Of a stretch of 59,025 nt of DNA, positions 51,417 to 59,025 are shown in pieces. Position 1 is the stretch's first letter. The number at the start of each line of letters is the position of its first letter. Made by a program: the position numbers and the translations under genes. Origin of the DNA: Oscillatoriaceae cyanobacterium M33_DOE_052 (lineage in GTDB: Bacteria > Cyanobacteriota > Cyanobacteriia > Cyanobacteriales > Laspinemataceae); the NCBI GenBank assembly GCA_015296065.1, contig DVDU01000069.1, positions 1-59,025 on the forward strand, written 5' to 3'. The notes under the pieces are model-generated. The model worked only from the letters and a program-made list of their open reading frames with translations, did no database searches and was not told where the DNA came from.

Positions 51417-51721
51417 CGGAGATGGGGGGACGGGGAGACGGGGAGACGGGGAGACGGGGGGACGGGGGGACGGGGAGACGGGGAGACGGGGGACCGGGAG
51501 ATGGGGAGACGGGGGTAGGGGCAGGGTCCCCGTGGCTGCCCCTAGACGATCGGGGGCAACCACTTCTGAATTGCCCCTCCAAAAATATTACGATTGAAAT
51601 AGGACTGCTATAGAGGGCAACTCTTGGGATTGCCTCATTTTCCTAAACCATTTAGGATCGCTATAGAGGGCAATTCTCTGGTTTGTCTCATTGTTATTTT
51701 AATTGACTATAACTGGTTTTC
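51417..51721. repeat. G-rich octamer array and short repeats
   Basis: 51418-51520 is a GGGGAGAC octamer array. The rest contains GGGGCAGGGTCCCCGTGGC-type inverted pieces and two copies of a CTATAGAGGGCAA motif (51609 and 51671). No gene is visible. Confidence 0.8.
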
Positions 51722-52606
51722 CCACCCGATCGCTATGATGATTTGTTGCTATCGGCTTTAACGGTGGGTGAGCCTAGTTTTAATTAAAGTGAGACGTTAT
51801 TTAAAGGAATTCAAATTTGGGGGGAGCGGCCACAAGATTTGTCTTGGAAAGATGTAAAAAATCGGGCTTTCACCACTGGGCAACTTCTGGCAGTGCAGGG
51901 GGTGTTATTCATGCGAACTCATGGGGCTGTGAATGAGCCGAGTTTGATGGCTTTGCAGGCTTTTTTGGCGGTGCGAGAGGTGGTGAAATATTGGATGAAA
52001 GTGCAGGTGGTGGCTTTTCCGCAAGATGGCATATATGGCGGTAAGGAGAATGATTTTTGGCGGGAAAAAGCCGTGGCGATGGGAGGCTTCGCACGCCACG
52101 GCTTTTGGTTCTGATGACAATGCTGATGCCTATAAGCTGATGGGGTTGCTGGGTCGATCGGGGATCAACTTGATCGCGAACCCCCTCATCAACATCACCC
52201 GCCAAGGACGCATGGACAATTATCCCAACCGGGGCGAGATTACCCCAAAGAACTATGACAGCAGGGACTAAATGTCTCTCTGGGACAAGATTGCATTCAA
52301 GACCCCTGGGATAGTTTGGGCAGGGGCAATATGCTCGATGTGGCATTTATGACTGTTCACATTTGCCAGATGACGGGAATGGCTGAAATTGACGCCGGTT
52401 ATGATATGGTGACGGTGCGGGGAGGCAAAACCCTAGAGGTTGAAGCGGAATATGGTTTAGAAGTGGGGAAACCGGCTTCTTTAATAGTCTGAGATGCTGA
52501 AAGTCGCTATGACGGGATCCGCCGCCGCCCCAGGGTTCTTTTTGTGATATCTCGGGGCAAATTGCTTGCCCAAACCGAACCACCGGTAACTAAGTGGCAA
52601 CCTTGA
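51722..52606 (+). pseudogene. Cytosine deaminase-like amidohydrolase pseudogene (codA-like)
   Basis: Pieces of a CodA-type cytosine deaminase can be read in order. YDDLLLSALTVGEPSFN is followed by a TAA at 51785-51787 where the family has Gln (CAA). Then, in the same frame, come SETLFKGIQIWGERPQDLSW, LFMRTHGAVNEPSLMALQAF and VQVVAFPQDGIYGG. After a gap matching about 90 missing residues, another frame gives AYKLMGLLGRSGINLIANPL. After a frameshift near 52262 a third gives GLNVSLGQDCIQDPWDSLGR, MTVHICQMTGMAEIDAGYDM and GLEVGKPASLIV, with a further stop. The catalytic centre is deleted. At the deletion sits a hairpin with GCCGTGGCG/CGCCACGGC arms. Confidence 0.85.
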
Positions 52607-52624
52607 CATAGCCCAAAAAATCCG

Positions 52625-54292
52625 ATGGCAGATAACCCCCTCCAACCCAGACCATATGACTTGGTTTTGGGCGCCCCAGTTGCGCCTGAAGGTGCTGCGG
52701 TTTTGGGTGGTTGGGAGGGGGTGGAGTCCCGGTGGGCAAATGGCACGATCGCAGGGCAAATCAAGGCGCTGAAAGAGGCGCAAAAATACGGTTCTCCAGG
52801 GCTAAACTTGGCAATCTTGACTCTGCGCAACTCTACTGGGGAATTATTCTGGGTGGCTTACAGCCTGTTGCGGGATAGCCCAGAACCAGCGGCGAAAATT
52901 GCCTTGCGTGAATATCGCTGGGATGCTGACCAGGTACGGGCTTATTATAGTGCGGGTTTCCGGGACTTTAGTGGTGCCAATCTTAGCCAAGTTCAGCTCC
53001 CCTGGGAAGATTTAAGGCAGATTATCTTCTCTGGTGCAAACCTCCAAAATGCGAATTTGGCGAATGCGCATTTGGCGGGTGCCCATTTGGGCGCTACGAA
53101 CCTGATGGGTGCTAATCTCAGTCATGCTGACCTTTGTGATGCTGATTTGACTCGGGCTCAGTTGCAAGGGGCGAATCTGAGGGGGGCGAAAATCAACGGG
53201 GGGACGAAGCTCGATCGCAAGTGGCGGTTAGTGTGGCAGATATTGAACCCAGAAACCTTAACCCCGGACTTAAAGGAGGCAGACTTGAGCAGTGCTGACC
53301 TCAAAAGCGCCAATCTCAAAGATACTAACCTGACTCGGGCTTACCTGAAAAGCGTTAACCTCAGTGGTGCGCTCCTGGTGAATGCGCACCTGAGCAGTGC
53401 GCTGTTGGTGGATGCTGACCTGAGCAGTAGTTACCTCAGTGGCGCGGACCTGACGAATGCTCACCTCCGGGGTGCCAACCTCCGGGGTGCTGACCTGAAA
53501 AACGCTCGTATGGGGGGTGCCAATCTCCAGGGTGGGGATTTGCGGGGTGCTGACCTGCGATCGGCGGACTTGCGGGGTGCTTGCCTGAAAGATGGCTATC
53601 TCCGAGGTGCCAATCTCCGGGGTGCGGACTTGCGTGGTGCGAGTTTGGAAGGTGCGGACTTGCGGAGTGCCAATTTGCGGGGTGCAAATCTGATTGGGGC
53701 GAAGATTGGCGGGGCTCCTGACAGCGCTGGCGCTTTGCTAGATGGTAAGTGGTTATTGGTGTGGCAGATAGTCAACCAGCCTACACCGGCTCGGGCTTTA
53801 AGAACTGCTGACCTGAGTGGGGCAATGCTCCGCAGTGCCAATCTCAAAGAAGCTGACCTGACGGGGGCAGACTTGAGCGATGCGGACCTGAGCGGTGCTG
53901 ATCTGCGGGGTGCTTGTCTGCGCTATGCCAATCTCCGGGGGGCGGCGCTGATCGGCGCTCATCTCAGTCATGTTTGTTTGCAAGGGGCGCACTTGAAAGA
54001 AGCAAACCTCCGAGTGGCGAATCTACGCTGCGCTCACCTTGAAGGGGCGCACCTGGAAAATGCTAATCTCACTGGTGCGAAACTGCGTGGCGCGAATCTG
54101 GAAAGTACCCAATTGATGGACGCCGATTTGGGGAGTGCGAATCTTCGGGAAGTGAACCTGATTAATGCCTGCTTATGGCGGGCGAATCTTCAGGGCGCTC
54201 GCCTGGAAGGGGCGGACTTAACTGGTGCTGACCTTTCTGATGCTACTCTCAGCGGTGCTAAACTCAGTACAGCTTTCCTACCTGGTGGCTGA
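52625..54292 (+). CDS. Pentapeptide-repeat protein with HEAT-like N-terminus
   Basis: A 555-residue protein. Residues 1-105 are a HEAT-like helical segment (YDLVLGAPVAPEGAAVLGGW, EGVESRWANGTIAGQIKALK). From about 118 to the end run roughly 75 pentapeptide repeats A(D/N)LXX in three blocks, separated by two similar inserts, GGTKLDRKWRLVWQILN (about 196) and GALLDGKWLLVWQIVNQ (about 370). The blocks predict three right-handed quadrilateral beta-helices. No signal peptide or membrane segment is present. The partner is unknown. Family proteins of this kind are frequent in cyanobacteria, and a DNA-mimic role is known only for a few. The start has no strong ribosome site, and the gene follows the codA remnant. 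Confidence 0.85.
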   Translation: MADNPLQPRPYDLVLGAPVAPEGAAVLGGWEGVESRWANGTIAGQIKALKEAQKYGSPGLNLAILTLRNSTGELFWVAYSLLRDSPEPAAKIALREYRWDADQVRAYYSAGFRDFSGANLSQVQLPWEDLRQIIFSGANLQNANLANAHLAGAHLGATNLMGANLSHADLCDADLTRAQLQGANLRGAKINGGTKLDRKWRLVWQILNPETLTPDLKEADLSSADLKSANLKDTNLTRAYLKSVNLSGALLVNAHLSSALLVDADLSSSYLSGADLTNAHLRGANLRGADLKNARMGGANLQGGDLRGADLRSADLRGACLKDGYLRGANLRGADLRGASLEGADLRSANLRGANLIGAKIGGAPDSAGALLDGKWLLVWQIVNQPTPARALRTADLSGAMLRSANLKEADLTGADLSDADLSGADLRGACLRYANLRGAALIGAHLSHVCLQGAHLKEANLRVANLRCAHLEGAHLENANLTGAKLRGANLESTQLMDADLGSANLREVNLINACLWRANLQGARLEGADLTGADLSDATLSGAKLSTAFLPGG

Positions 54293-54450
54293 GGTGAAGA
54301 AACCGGGTAACTTCGCCGAATTTAGCCGGTTTCTGCGGGTGATGGTGATTTTGCTCTTAGTTCAGCGATATCACCTCTGCCCGTGCCAAAATTGACATAG
54401 GTTGGGCGCAACCCAGCCGGTCTGTGGGTGACAAAATTTAACAATTTGAT

Positions 54451-56547
54451 ATGCAGGGACAACTACTCAGTGGGCGCTATCGGATTATCGCCCCTTTGGG
54501 ACGGGGAGGGTTTGGCCAAACTTATTTAGCGTCAGACCTACAGCAGGCGGGGCACCCGCAATGTGTATTGAAAAAATTGCAGCCGGTTTCTCAAGATGTG
54601 GGGGCTTTGGAGACGGCTCGACGCTTATTTGAGCGCGAGGCGGATGTGCTTTACAAGTTGGGAAATCACCCGCAAATTCCTAATCTTTATACTCATTTTG
54701 AAGATGCAGGTGATTTTTATTTAGTGCAGGAGTTTATCGATGGTAATTGCTTGAGTCAAGAGTTTTCTCATCGCTACTGTACTGAGGAAATTAAGATATT
54801 TGAGTGGCTCAAAAATATTTTGCCGGTTTTGGGATATATTCATCAGCAGAATGTGATTCATCGTGATATTAAACCATCCAATTTAATTAGAAGAAAGTCT
54901 GATAATAGAATTGTGGTGATTGACTTTGGGGCAGTGAAGGAAATTACCACTCAGATTATCAATCGAGATAGTCACACTACTTTTACAATTGCGATTGGTT
55001 CTCCGGGTTATATTGCCAATGAGCAAATGGCGGGGAAACCTCGGTTTTGTAGTGATATCTATTCTTTGGGGATACTTTGTATTCAAGCGCTGACGGGGTT
55101 GCATCCGCAGCAATTGCCGGAAGACCCTAGAACTAGCGAAATTATGTGGCGGGATAAGGCGAATGTCAGCCCGGGTTTGGCTGATGTTTTGGATAAAATG
55201 GTGCGCTATGATTTCCGGCAGCGGTATCAGTCGGCGGTTGAGGTGTGGCAGGCGTTGCAACATGTCCGCGTTGATGCTAACCGCCCCCCATCATTGGCTA
55301 CTAGGCTGCCGGAAGGGAAAACTACAAATGTTCCAGTTGTGGGTTTGCCTCATACTCCGGGAGGGGAGAAGTATCGGAAGCTGGAGCAATTTTTGGCTAC
55401 TAGACAATGGCGGGAGGCCGATCGGGAAACGAATCAACTGATGCTGCATTTGGCGGGACGCCAACATAAAGGTTATTTGCGCTCTGAGGATATTCATCAG
55501 TTCCCGGCTGCGGAACTTTGCACTATCAATAATTTATGGGTGGCTTATAGTCAGGGACGTTTTGGCTTTAGTGTGCAACACCGTCTCTGGCAAAATTTGG
55601 GGGGGAGTAAAACGGCACAGCAGCAATTATTTTGTGATTTTGGGGCGGCGGTGGGTTGGCGGGCACTTCATCGGTGGAAACCATATGCGGAACTTAATTT
55701 TAGTCTTGATGCGCCTCCTGGCCATTTACCAGCTTGTTTTGCCCATGATGAGTTAAAGTTTGGCTGTGCGGGGACGGTGTGGTTTGTGGGTATTCTGTTA
55801 GAGCGTTGGTATCAGGGCCAGCTCACTTCGCCGATCGCCCCGCCGCCATTGCCTCCTATTCCGGGTCAAATTCCCACAATAACATCAGATTTGCCGACGG
55901 CGACTTTGGTGGAGGTGACGGATACTGATACTGTCGCGGATACGATGGTGAAACCGACGGCAGTCGATCGGCCAACTTTTACCACTGGTTTGGTAACAGA
56001 CAAACTCAAAACTGCTGTGACTACCGCCGATCGGCTACAAATCATCAAGGGTGATATTACCCAACTGGCGGTAGATGCGATCGTCATTTCTACCACCCCC
56101 TCCCTGTTCGGCGGCGTGTTATGTCGCGTCGTCCACCGGACAGCCGGTCCAGAACTGATGCGAGAGGTGCAGCAAATCAAACCTGGTTGTCAACCGGGCC
56201 AAGCTGTGATCGCCAAAGGCTATAATCTCCCGACTCGCTGGGTAATGCACGCGATCGTCTCTAGTTGGTTCCGGGGAAAGGAATCCTCTGGGGAAATCTT
56301 AGCTAGCTGTTATCGCAATTGCTTTGCTTTAACAGCTCCCTATGGGATTAATACCATTGCTTTTGCCAGTCTGGGCACCGGCGGCTTTGGTTTTCCCCTC
56401 CATATCGCCGCTCGCATCGCCGCCACCGAAATTAAGCAGTTTCTCGACAACAATCAATCCTTAGAAAAGGTCATCCAGGTATGCTTCACTGATGATGCCT
56501 ATGACGCCTACCTCGCTGCCGCATTAGAAATCATCTTTGGTTGCTGA
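54451..56547 (+). CDS. Ser/Thr kinase-GUN4-macro domain fusion protein
   Basis: A 698-residue, three-module protein. The kinase (about 8-272) has LGRGGFGQTYLASD, CVLKKL, HRDIKPSN and DFGAVK, all intact. A GUN4-like domain runs about 303-455 (YRKLEQFLATRQWREADRET, DIHQFPAAELCTINNLWVAY, GRFGFSVQHRLWQNLG). A Pro/Thr-rich linker leads to a macro domain (about 525-698): LQIIKGDITQLAVDAIV, HRTAGPELMREV, GQAVIAKGYNLPTRWVMHAI, AFASLGTGGFGFP. The usual NAAN motif reads ISTT and the GGGVDxAI loop reads GGVLCRVV, so hydrolase activity is doubtful while ADP-ribose binding may remain. GUN4 binds tetrapyrroles and stimulates Mg-chelatase. It is followed after 63 bp by another kinase gene. Confidence 0.92.
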   Translation: MQGQLLSGRYRIIAPLGRGGFGQTYLASDLQQAGHPQCVLKKLQPVSQDVGALETARRLFEREADVLYKLGNHPQIPNLYTHFEDAGDFYLVQEFIDGNCLSQEFSHRYCTEEIKIFEWLKNILPVLGYIHQQNVIHRDIKPSNLIRRKSDNRIVVIDFGAVKEITTQIINRDSHTTFTIAIGSPGYIANEQMAGKPRFCSDIYSLGILCIQALTGLHPQQLPEDPRTSEIMWRDKANVSPGLADVLDKMVRYDFRQRYQSAVEVWQALQHVRVDANRPPSLATRLPEGKTTNVPVVGLPHTPGGEKYRKLEQFLATRQWREADRETNQLMLHLAGRQHKGYLRSEDIHQFPAAELCTINNLWVAYSQGRFGFSVQHRLWQNLGGSKTAQQQLFCDFGAAVGWRALHRWKPYAELNFSLDAPPGHLPACFAHDELKFGCAGTVWFVGILLERWYQGQLTSPIAPPPLPPIPGQIPTITSDLPTATLVEVTDTDTVADTMVKPTAVDRPTFTTGLVTDKLKTAVTTADRLQIIKGDITQLAVDAIVISTTPSLFGGVLCRVVHRTAGPELMREVQQIKPGCQPGQAVIAKGYNLPTRWVMHAIVSSWFRGKESSGEILASCYRNCFALTAPYGINTIAFASLGTGGFGFPLHIAARIAATEIKQFLDNNQSLEKVIQVCFTDDAYDAYLAAALEIIFGC

Positions 56548-56610
56548 TGGCAGCCGATTCTCCTATATTTGTGGCAGAATCGTAACACTAGCCCAATTCC
56601 ACAGTAACAG

Positions 56611-58734
56611 ATGACTGGTTCTCAACTCGGCGGACGTTACCGCATCATCAAGCAGTTAGGGGAAGGCGGTTTTGGCGCCACCTTTTTAGCAGCAGATTCC
56701 CACCTCCCGGGCAATCACAACTGTCTGGTGAAGCAGCTCAAGCCCGCTGCAACCGATCCGGCAACTCTGGATATCGCCAGACGCCTGTTTGACACGGAGG
56801 CGAAGGTATTACATGAGCTGGGTTCCCACCCCCAGATCCCACAACTGTTAGCGTATTTTGAGGAAAATCAGCAGTTTTATCTGGTGGAAGAATTCATCCC
56901 CGGACGAGAGTTGAGCGAGGAAATGGCGGAGCGGGGACAATGGGGGGAAACTGAGGTAATTTCCCTGGTGGCGGGTTTGCTGGATATTTTAGCATTCGTT
57001 CACGGCAAAAATGCGATTCACCGCGATGTTAATCCTCGCAATATCATTCGCCGTCATAGTGATGGCAAGTTGGTGTTAATTGATTTTGGCGCCGTGAAGC
57101 AAATCACGACGCAAATGGTGGGGGCTCCTGGTGCGAGTGGTTTTACTGTTTGTATCGGGACTCCGGGTTATATGCCTTGCGAGCAGGCTTTGGGGAAACC
57201 GAAGTTTAGCAGTGATATTTATGCGGTGGGGATGATTGCCATTGAGGCGCTCACTGGGGTGCAGTCTCTCCAGTTGCCGAAAGATGGGGAAACTGAGGAG
57301 ATTATCTGGCGGGACAAGGCTAATGTGAGCCCAGAATTTGGGAATTTTTTGGATAAAATGGTGCGCTATGATTTCCGGGAGCGCTATGCTGCGGCGGCGG
57401 AAGCGAAAGCGGCTTTGGAAATGTTGCAACAGGCAACTTTAGCCACAGTGCCCATTATGCAGCCGGTAATTAATCCCCCAGTTAAAGCTACGGGAAAGAA
57501 GCCGCTCAAACTTTTGGCTTTACTGTTGGTTCTCCTGGGAAGTGCTGGGGGTGGTGGGGTTTATTTGTTGAATGCGTTTAATTCGGCGAGTGCGAATGAG
57601 TTGTACGATCGGGCCCTGACTTTGTACAATTTAAACCGCTATGAAGAGGCTCTCGGTTTTTATGATAAGGCGCTTTCTATTGTCCCAGAATATGCGGAAG
57701 TTTGGCAAGGGAAAGGGAAAGTTTTATTGGATTTACAGCGCTATGATGAGGCTTTGGCGGCATACGATCGGGCAATTCAAATTCAGCCCGACTCCCTCGA
57801 TGCTTGGACCGGTCGAGGTTTCGCCTTAGATGCACTGCAACGCTGGGAAGAAGCTCTAGCAGCTTTTGACCGAGTTATAACCGCAAACCCAGACACCGCG
57901 ATCGCCTGGGAGGGAAAAGGTAATGTCCTCCTACATTGGCTCCTTTATGAACAAGCCATATCCGCCTATGACCAAGCCCTCAAACTTCAACCAGACTCCG
58001 CCACCATGTGGTACAATCGCGGTTGGGCACTGCAAAATTTGCAAGAGTGGAAACAAGCCATTAACTCTTACGACAAATCCCTAGAACTCAAATTCGACAA
58101 CGCCACAACCTGGTATCATCGCGGCAACTGCCTGATGCAGATAAATAAAAATCAAGAAGCCGTAGCATCCTATGATAAAGTCGTCCGGTTTCAGCCCAAA
58201 CATCACCCCGCCTGGTTCAGTCGCGGCATTGCCCAGATGAAAATGAACCGCTATGAAGACGCCATTACCTCTTTTCAGCAAGCCACCCAATTAAAACCCA
58301 ATCACCCCGCATCATGGTATAATTTAGCCTGGTCGCTGCAACAGTTGCGCCGCTACGAGCAAGCCATAGACGCTTACAATACAGTCCTAGAATTGCAGCC
58401 GTCCCAGTACCTCGCCTGGTACAACATCGGCAACAGTCTGTATAATCTTCAGCGGTATCAAGAAGCCATTCATGCTTATGATGAGGCAGTTTACTCCCAA
58501 CAAAACCATGCCGAATCTTGGTACAGTCGCGGTAACGCCTTATTTGCCTTAACCAGATATGCCGAGGCCATTTCCTCCTATGAAAAAGCCATCCGCTACC
58601 AGCCAGACTATGACGAAGCGAAAGCGGGCAAAAAACGCGCTGAGAAAAAACAAGCCGAAATTGAAGAACTACTCAGAAAAAAGCAACAACCGCCCCAACC
58701 GCCGCCCAAAAAAATGGTAAATGGTGATGGATAA
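56611..58734 (+). CDS. Ser/Thr kinase with transmembrane segment and TPR domain
   Basis: A 707-residue protein. The kinase domain (about 8-275) has LGEGGFGATFLAAD and LVKQLKP, and DFGAVK is intact, but the catalytic loop reads HRDVNPRN: the Lys of HRDxKxxN is Asn. That Lys contacts the ATP gamma-phosphate, so activity may be low or altered. A membrane helix lies at about 298-320 (LKLLALLLVLLGSAGGGGVY). Ten or so TPRs follow (AEVWQGKGKVLLDLQRYDEA, TAIAWEGKGNVLLHWLLYEQ, ESWYSRGNALFALTRYAEAI), probably outside the membrane. The tail is Lys/Pro-rich. It lies 63 bp after the kinase-GUN4-macro gene, with which it may be co-transcribed. Confidence 0.92.
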   Translation: MTGSQLGGRYRIIKQLGEGGFGATFLAADSHLPGNHNCLVKQLKPAATDPATLDIARRLFDTEAKVLHELGSHPQIPQLLAYFEENQQFYLVEEFIPGRELSEEMAERGQWGETEVISLVAGLLDILAFVHGKNAIHRDVNPRNIIRRHSDGKLVLIDFGAVKQITTQMVGAPGASGFTVCIGTPGYMPCEQALGKPKFSSDIYAVGMIAIEALTGVQSLQLPKDGETEEIIWRDKANVSPEFGNFLDKMVRYDFRERYAAAAEAKAALEMLQQATLATVPIMQPVINPPVKATGKKPLKLLALLLVLLGSAGGGGVYLLNAFNSASANELYDRALTLYNLNRYEEALGFYDKALSIVPEYAEVWQGKGKVLLDLQRYDEALAAYDRAIQIQPDSLDAWTGRGFALDALQRWEEALAAFDRVITANPDTAIAWEGKGNVLLHWLLYEQAISAYDQALKLQPDSATMWYNRGWALQNLQEWKQAINSYDKSLELKFDNATTWYHRGNCLMQINKNQEAVASYDKVVRFQPKHHPAWFSRGIAQMKMNRYEDAITSFQQATQLKPNHPASWYNLAWSLQQLRRYEQAIDAYNTVLELQPSQYLAWYNIGNSLYNLQRYQEAIHAYDEAVYSQQNHAESWYSRGNALFALTRYAEAISSYEKAIRYQPDYDEAKAGKKRAEKKQAEIEELLRKKQQPPQPPPKKMVNGDG

Positions 58735-58761
58735 ACATTCTTGTTTGCCAATTTCACGCGG

Positions 58762-58823
58762 TCGGGGCACGGCATCATTAAGATTTGAGTTTGACGAGAA
58801 ATCTTGATGACGCTGTGCCCCGA
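58762..58823. repeat. Inverted repeat related to the GTAGGGGCACGGC element
   Basis: TCGGGGCACGGCATCATTAA is mirrored by TTGATGACGCTGTGCCCCGA with few mismatches across about 20 central bases, so it is a 62-bp hairpin. It has the same layout as the ends of the 12430 element, in a diverged, shortened form. It lies 27 bp after the kinase-TPR stop and may act as a terminator. Confidence 0.75.
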
Positions 58824-58951
58824 CAAACCCAGGTTTGCCCCGTCTTATCCTGAGCCTAACGCCTAATTTTGATGGGGTCAAAAAGTCGAGAAAAATGTTG
58901 GGGGCAATTGGCTATGATATAATGAGACAATAATCAAACCGGGTAGGTAAT

Positions 58952-59025
58952 ATGGTACAAATTCAACCGCCAGATATTCCCACCTTCCCATCTGGAGATT
59001 TATGGAGTGATGAGCCCCCGTTGGA
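58952..59025 (+). CDS. Uma2 family protein, second copy (5' end only)
   Basis: The frame begins MVQIQPPDIPTFPSGDLWSD and runs off the window after 24 codons. The first 13 residues equal those of the gene at 41614. The promoter (TGATATAAT, TATAAT at 58918-58923) and the ribosome site GGTAGGTAAT are also shared, so the two are recent duplicates at least at their 5' ends. It is most likely a DUF820 PD-(D/E)xK family member like the first. Confidence 0.85.
   Translation, partial: MVQIQPPDIPTFPSGDLWSDEPPL

Noticed and set aside
1-59025. tRNA or rRNA genes
   Set aside because: No cloverleaf-like segment with the conserved GTTCRANNC arm or rRNA signature was noticed on reading both strands. A dedicated scan would be needed to exclude them.

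Overview
The window comes from a filamentous, Oscillatoriales-type cyanobacterium. The signs are frequent GCGATCGC (HIP1-like) octamers, several pentapeptide-repeat proteins, Ser/Thr kinases fused to accessory modules, a PatA-type response regulator, a GUN4 domain, and intergenic DNA full of short tandemly repeated heptamers, G-rich octamers and small palindromic elements. The species cannot be fixed from the sequence alone. I see no tRNA, rRNA or CRISPR array.

Layout. 1-3.8 kb: a 30-bp tandem repeat, then a circularly permuted ATP-grasp gene, an alpha-E gene and, convergent to them, an Anbu proteasome-like protease. 4.2-9.9 kb: a leftward block with a membrane-anchored pentapeptide-repeat protein, two paralogous coiled-coil proteins and three small conserved-type proteins of unknown role. 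9.9-11.1 kb: an XRE repressor plus ImmA/IrrE metallopeptidase pair behind a promoter with three equally spaced operator-like dyads. 11.1-17.4 kb: a pyroglutamyl-peptidase-like gene, hisH, a kinase with a beta-helix repeat tail, an alpha/beta hydrolase, and arrays of a MITE-like element. 17.4-26.9 kb: a membrane pentapeptide-type protein, a convergent DNA methyltransferase and candidate restriction enzyme, pepA, and a coupled SAM methyltransferase and lytic transglycosylase.

27-36.3 kb is a chemotaxis/phototaxis-type locus on the plus strand: PatA-like regulator, CheR, double CheW, MCP, CheY and a CheA that stops after its N-terminal region in a low-complexity repeat. It abuts pyrB. 37-45 kb holds moaE, a B12-binding radical SAM gene, a small protein behind a CRP-like double palindrome, a DUF4336 gene, a Uma2 family gene, a CHASE2-adenylate cyclase and a Mut7-C protein. 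45.7-50.7 kb is a coupled two-gene unit, a TPR-CHAT protease and a protein with a C-terminal membrane hairpin. It is the best candidate here for a poorly described effector system.

50.9-52.6 kb is a decay zone: a truncated zeta-toxin-like gene next to a 71-bp MITE, a small ORF broken by an in-frame palindromic insert carrying a stop, and a heavily damaged cytosine deaminase gene. 52.6-59 kb has a pentapeptide-repeat protein, a kinase-GUN4-macro fusion, a kinase-TPR protein and the start of a second Uma2 gene whose promoter and first codons match the first copy.

Two themes recur. Signalling genes are dense (three kinases, an adenylate cyclase, a chemotaxis locus). Small repeats also reshape genes: in-frame palindromic inserts in three genes, a CheA cut off in a G/C-rich array, a duplicated gene end beside a MITE, and three pseudogenes. 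Functions below rest on reading motifs by eye. No database search was run.
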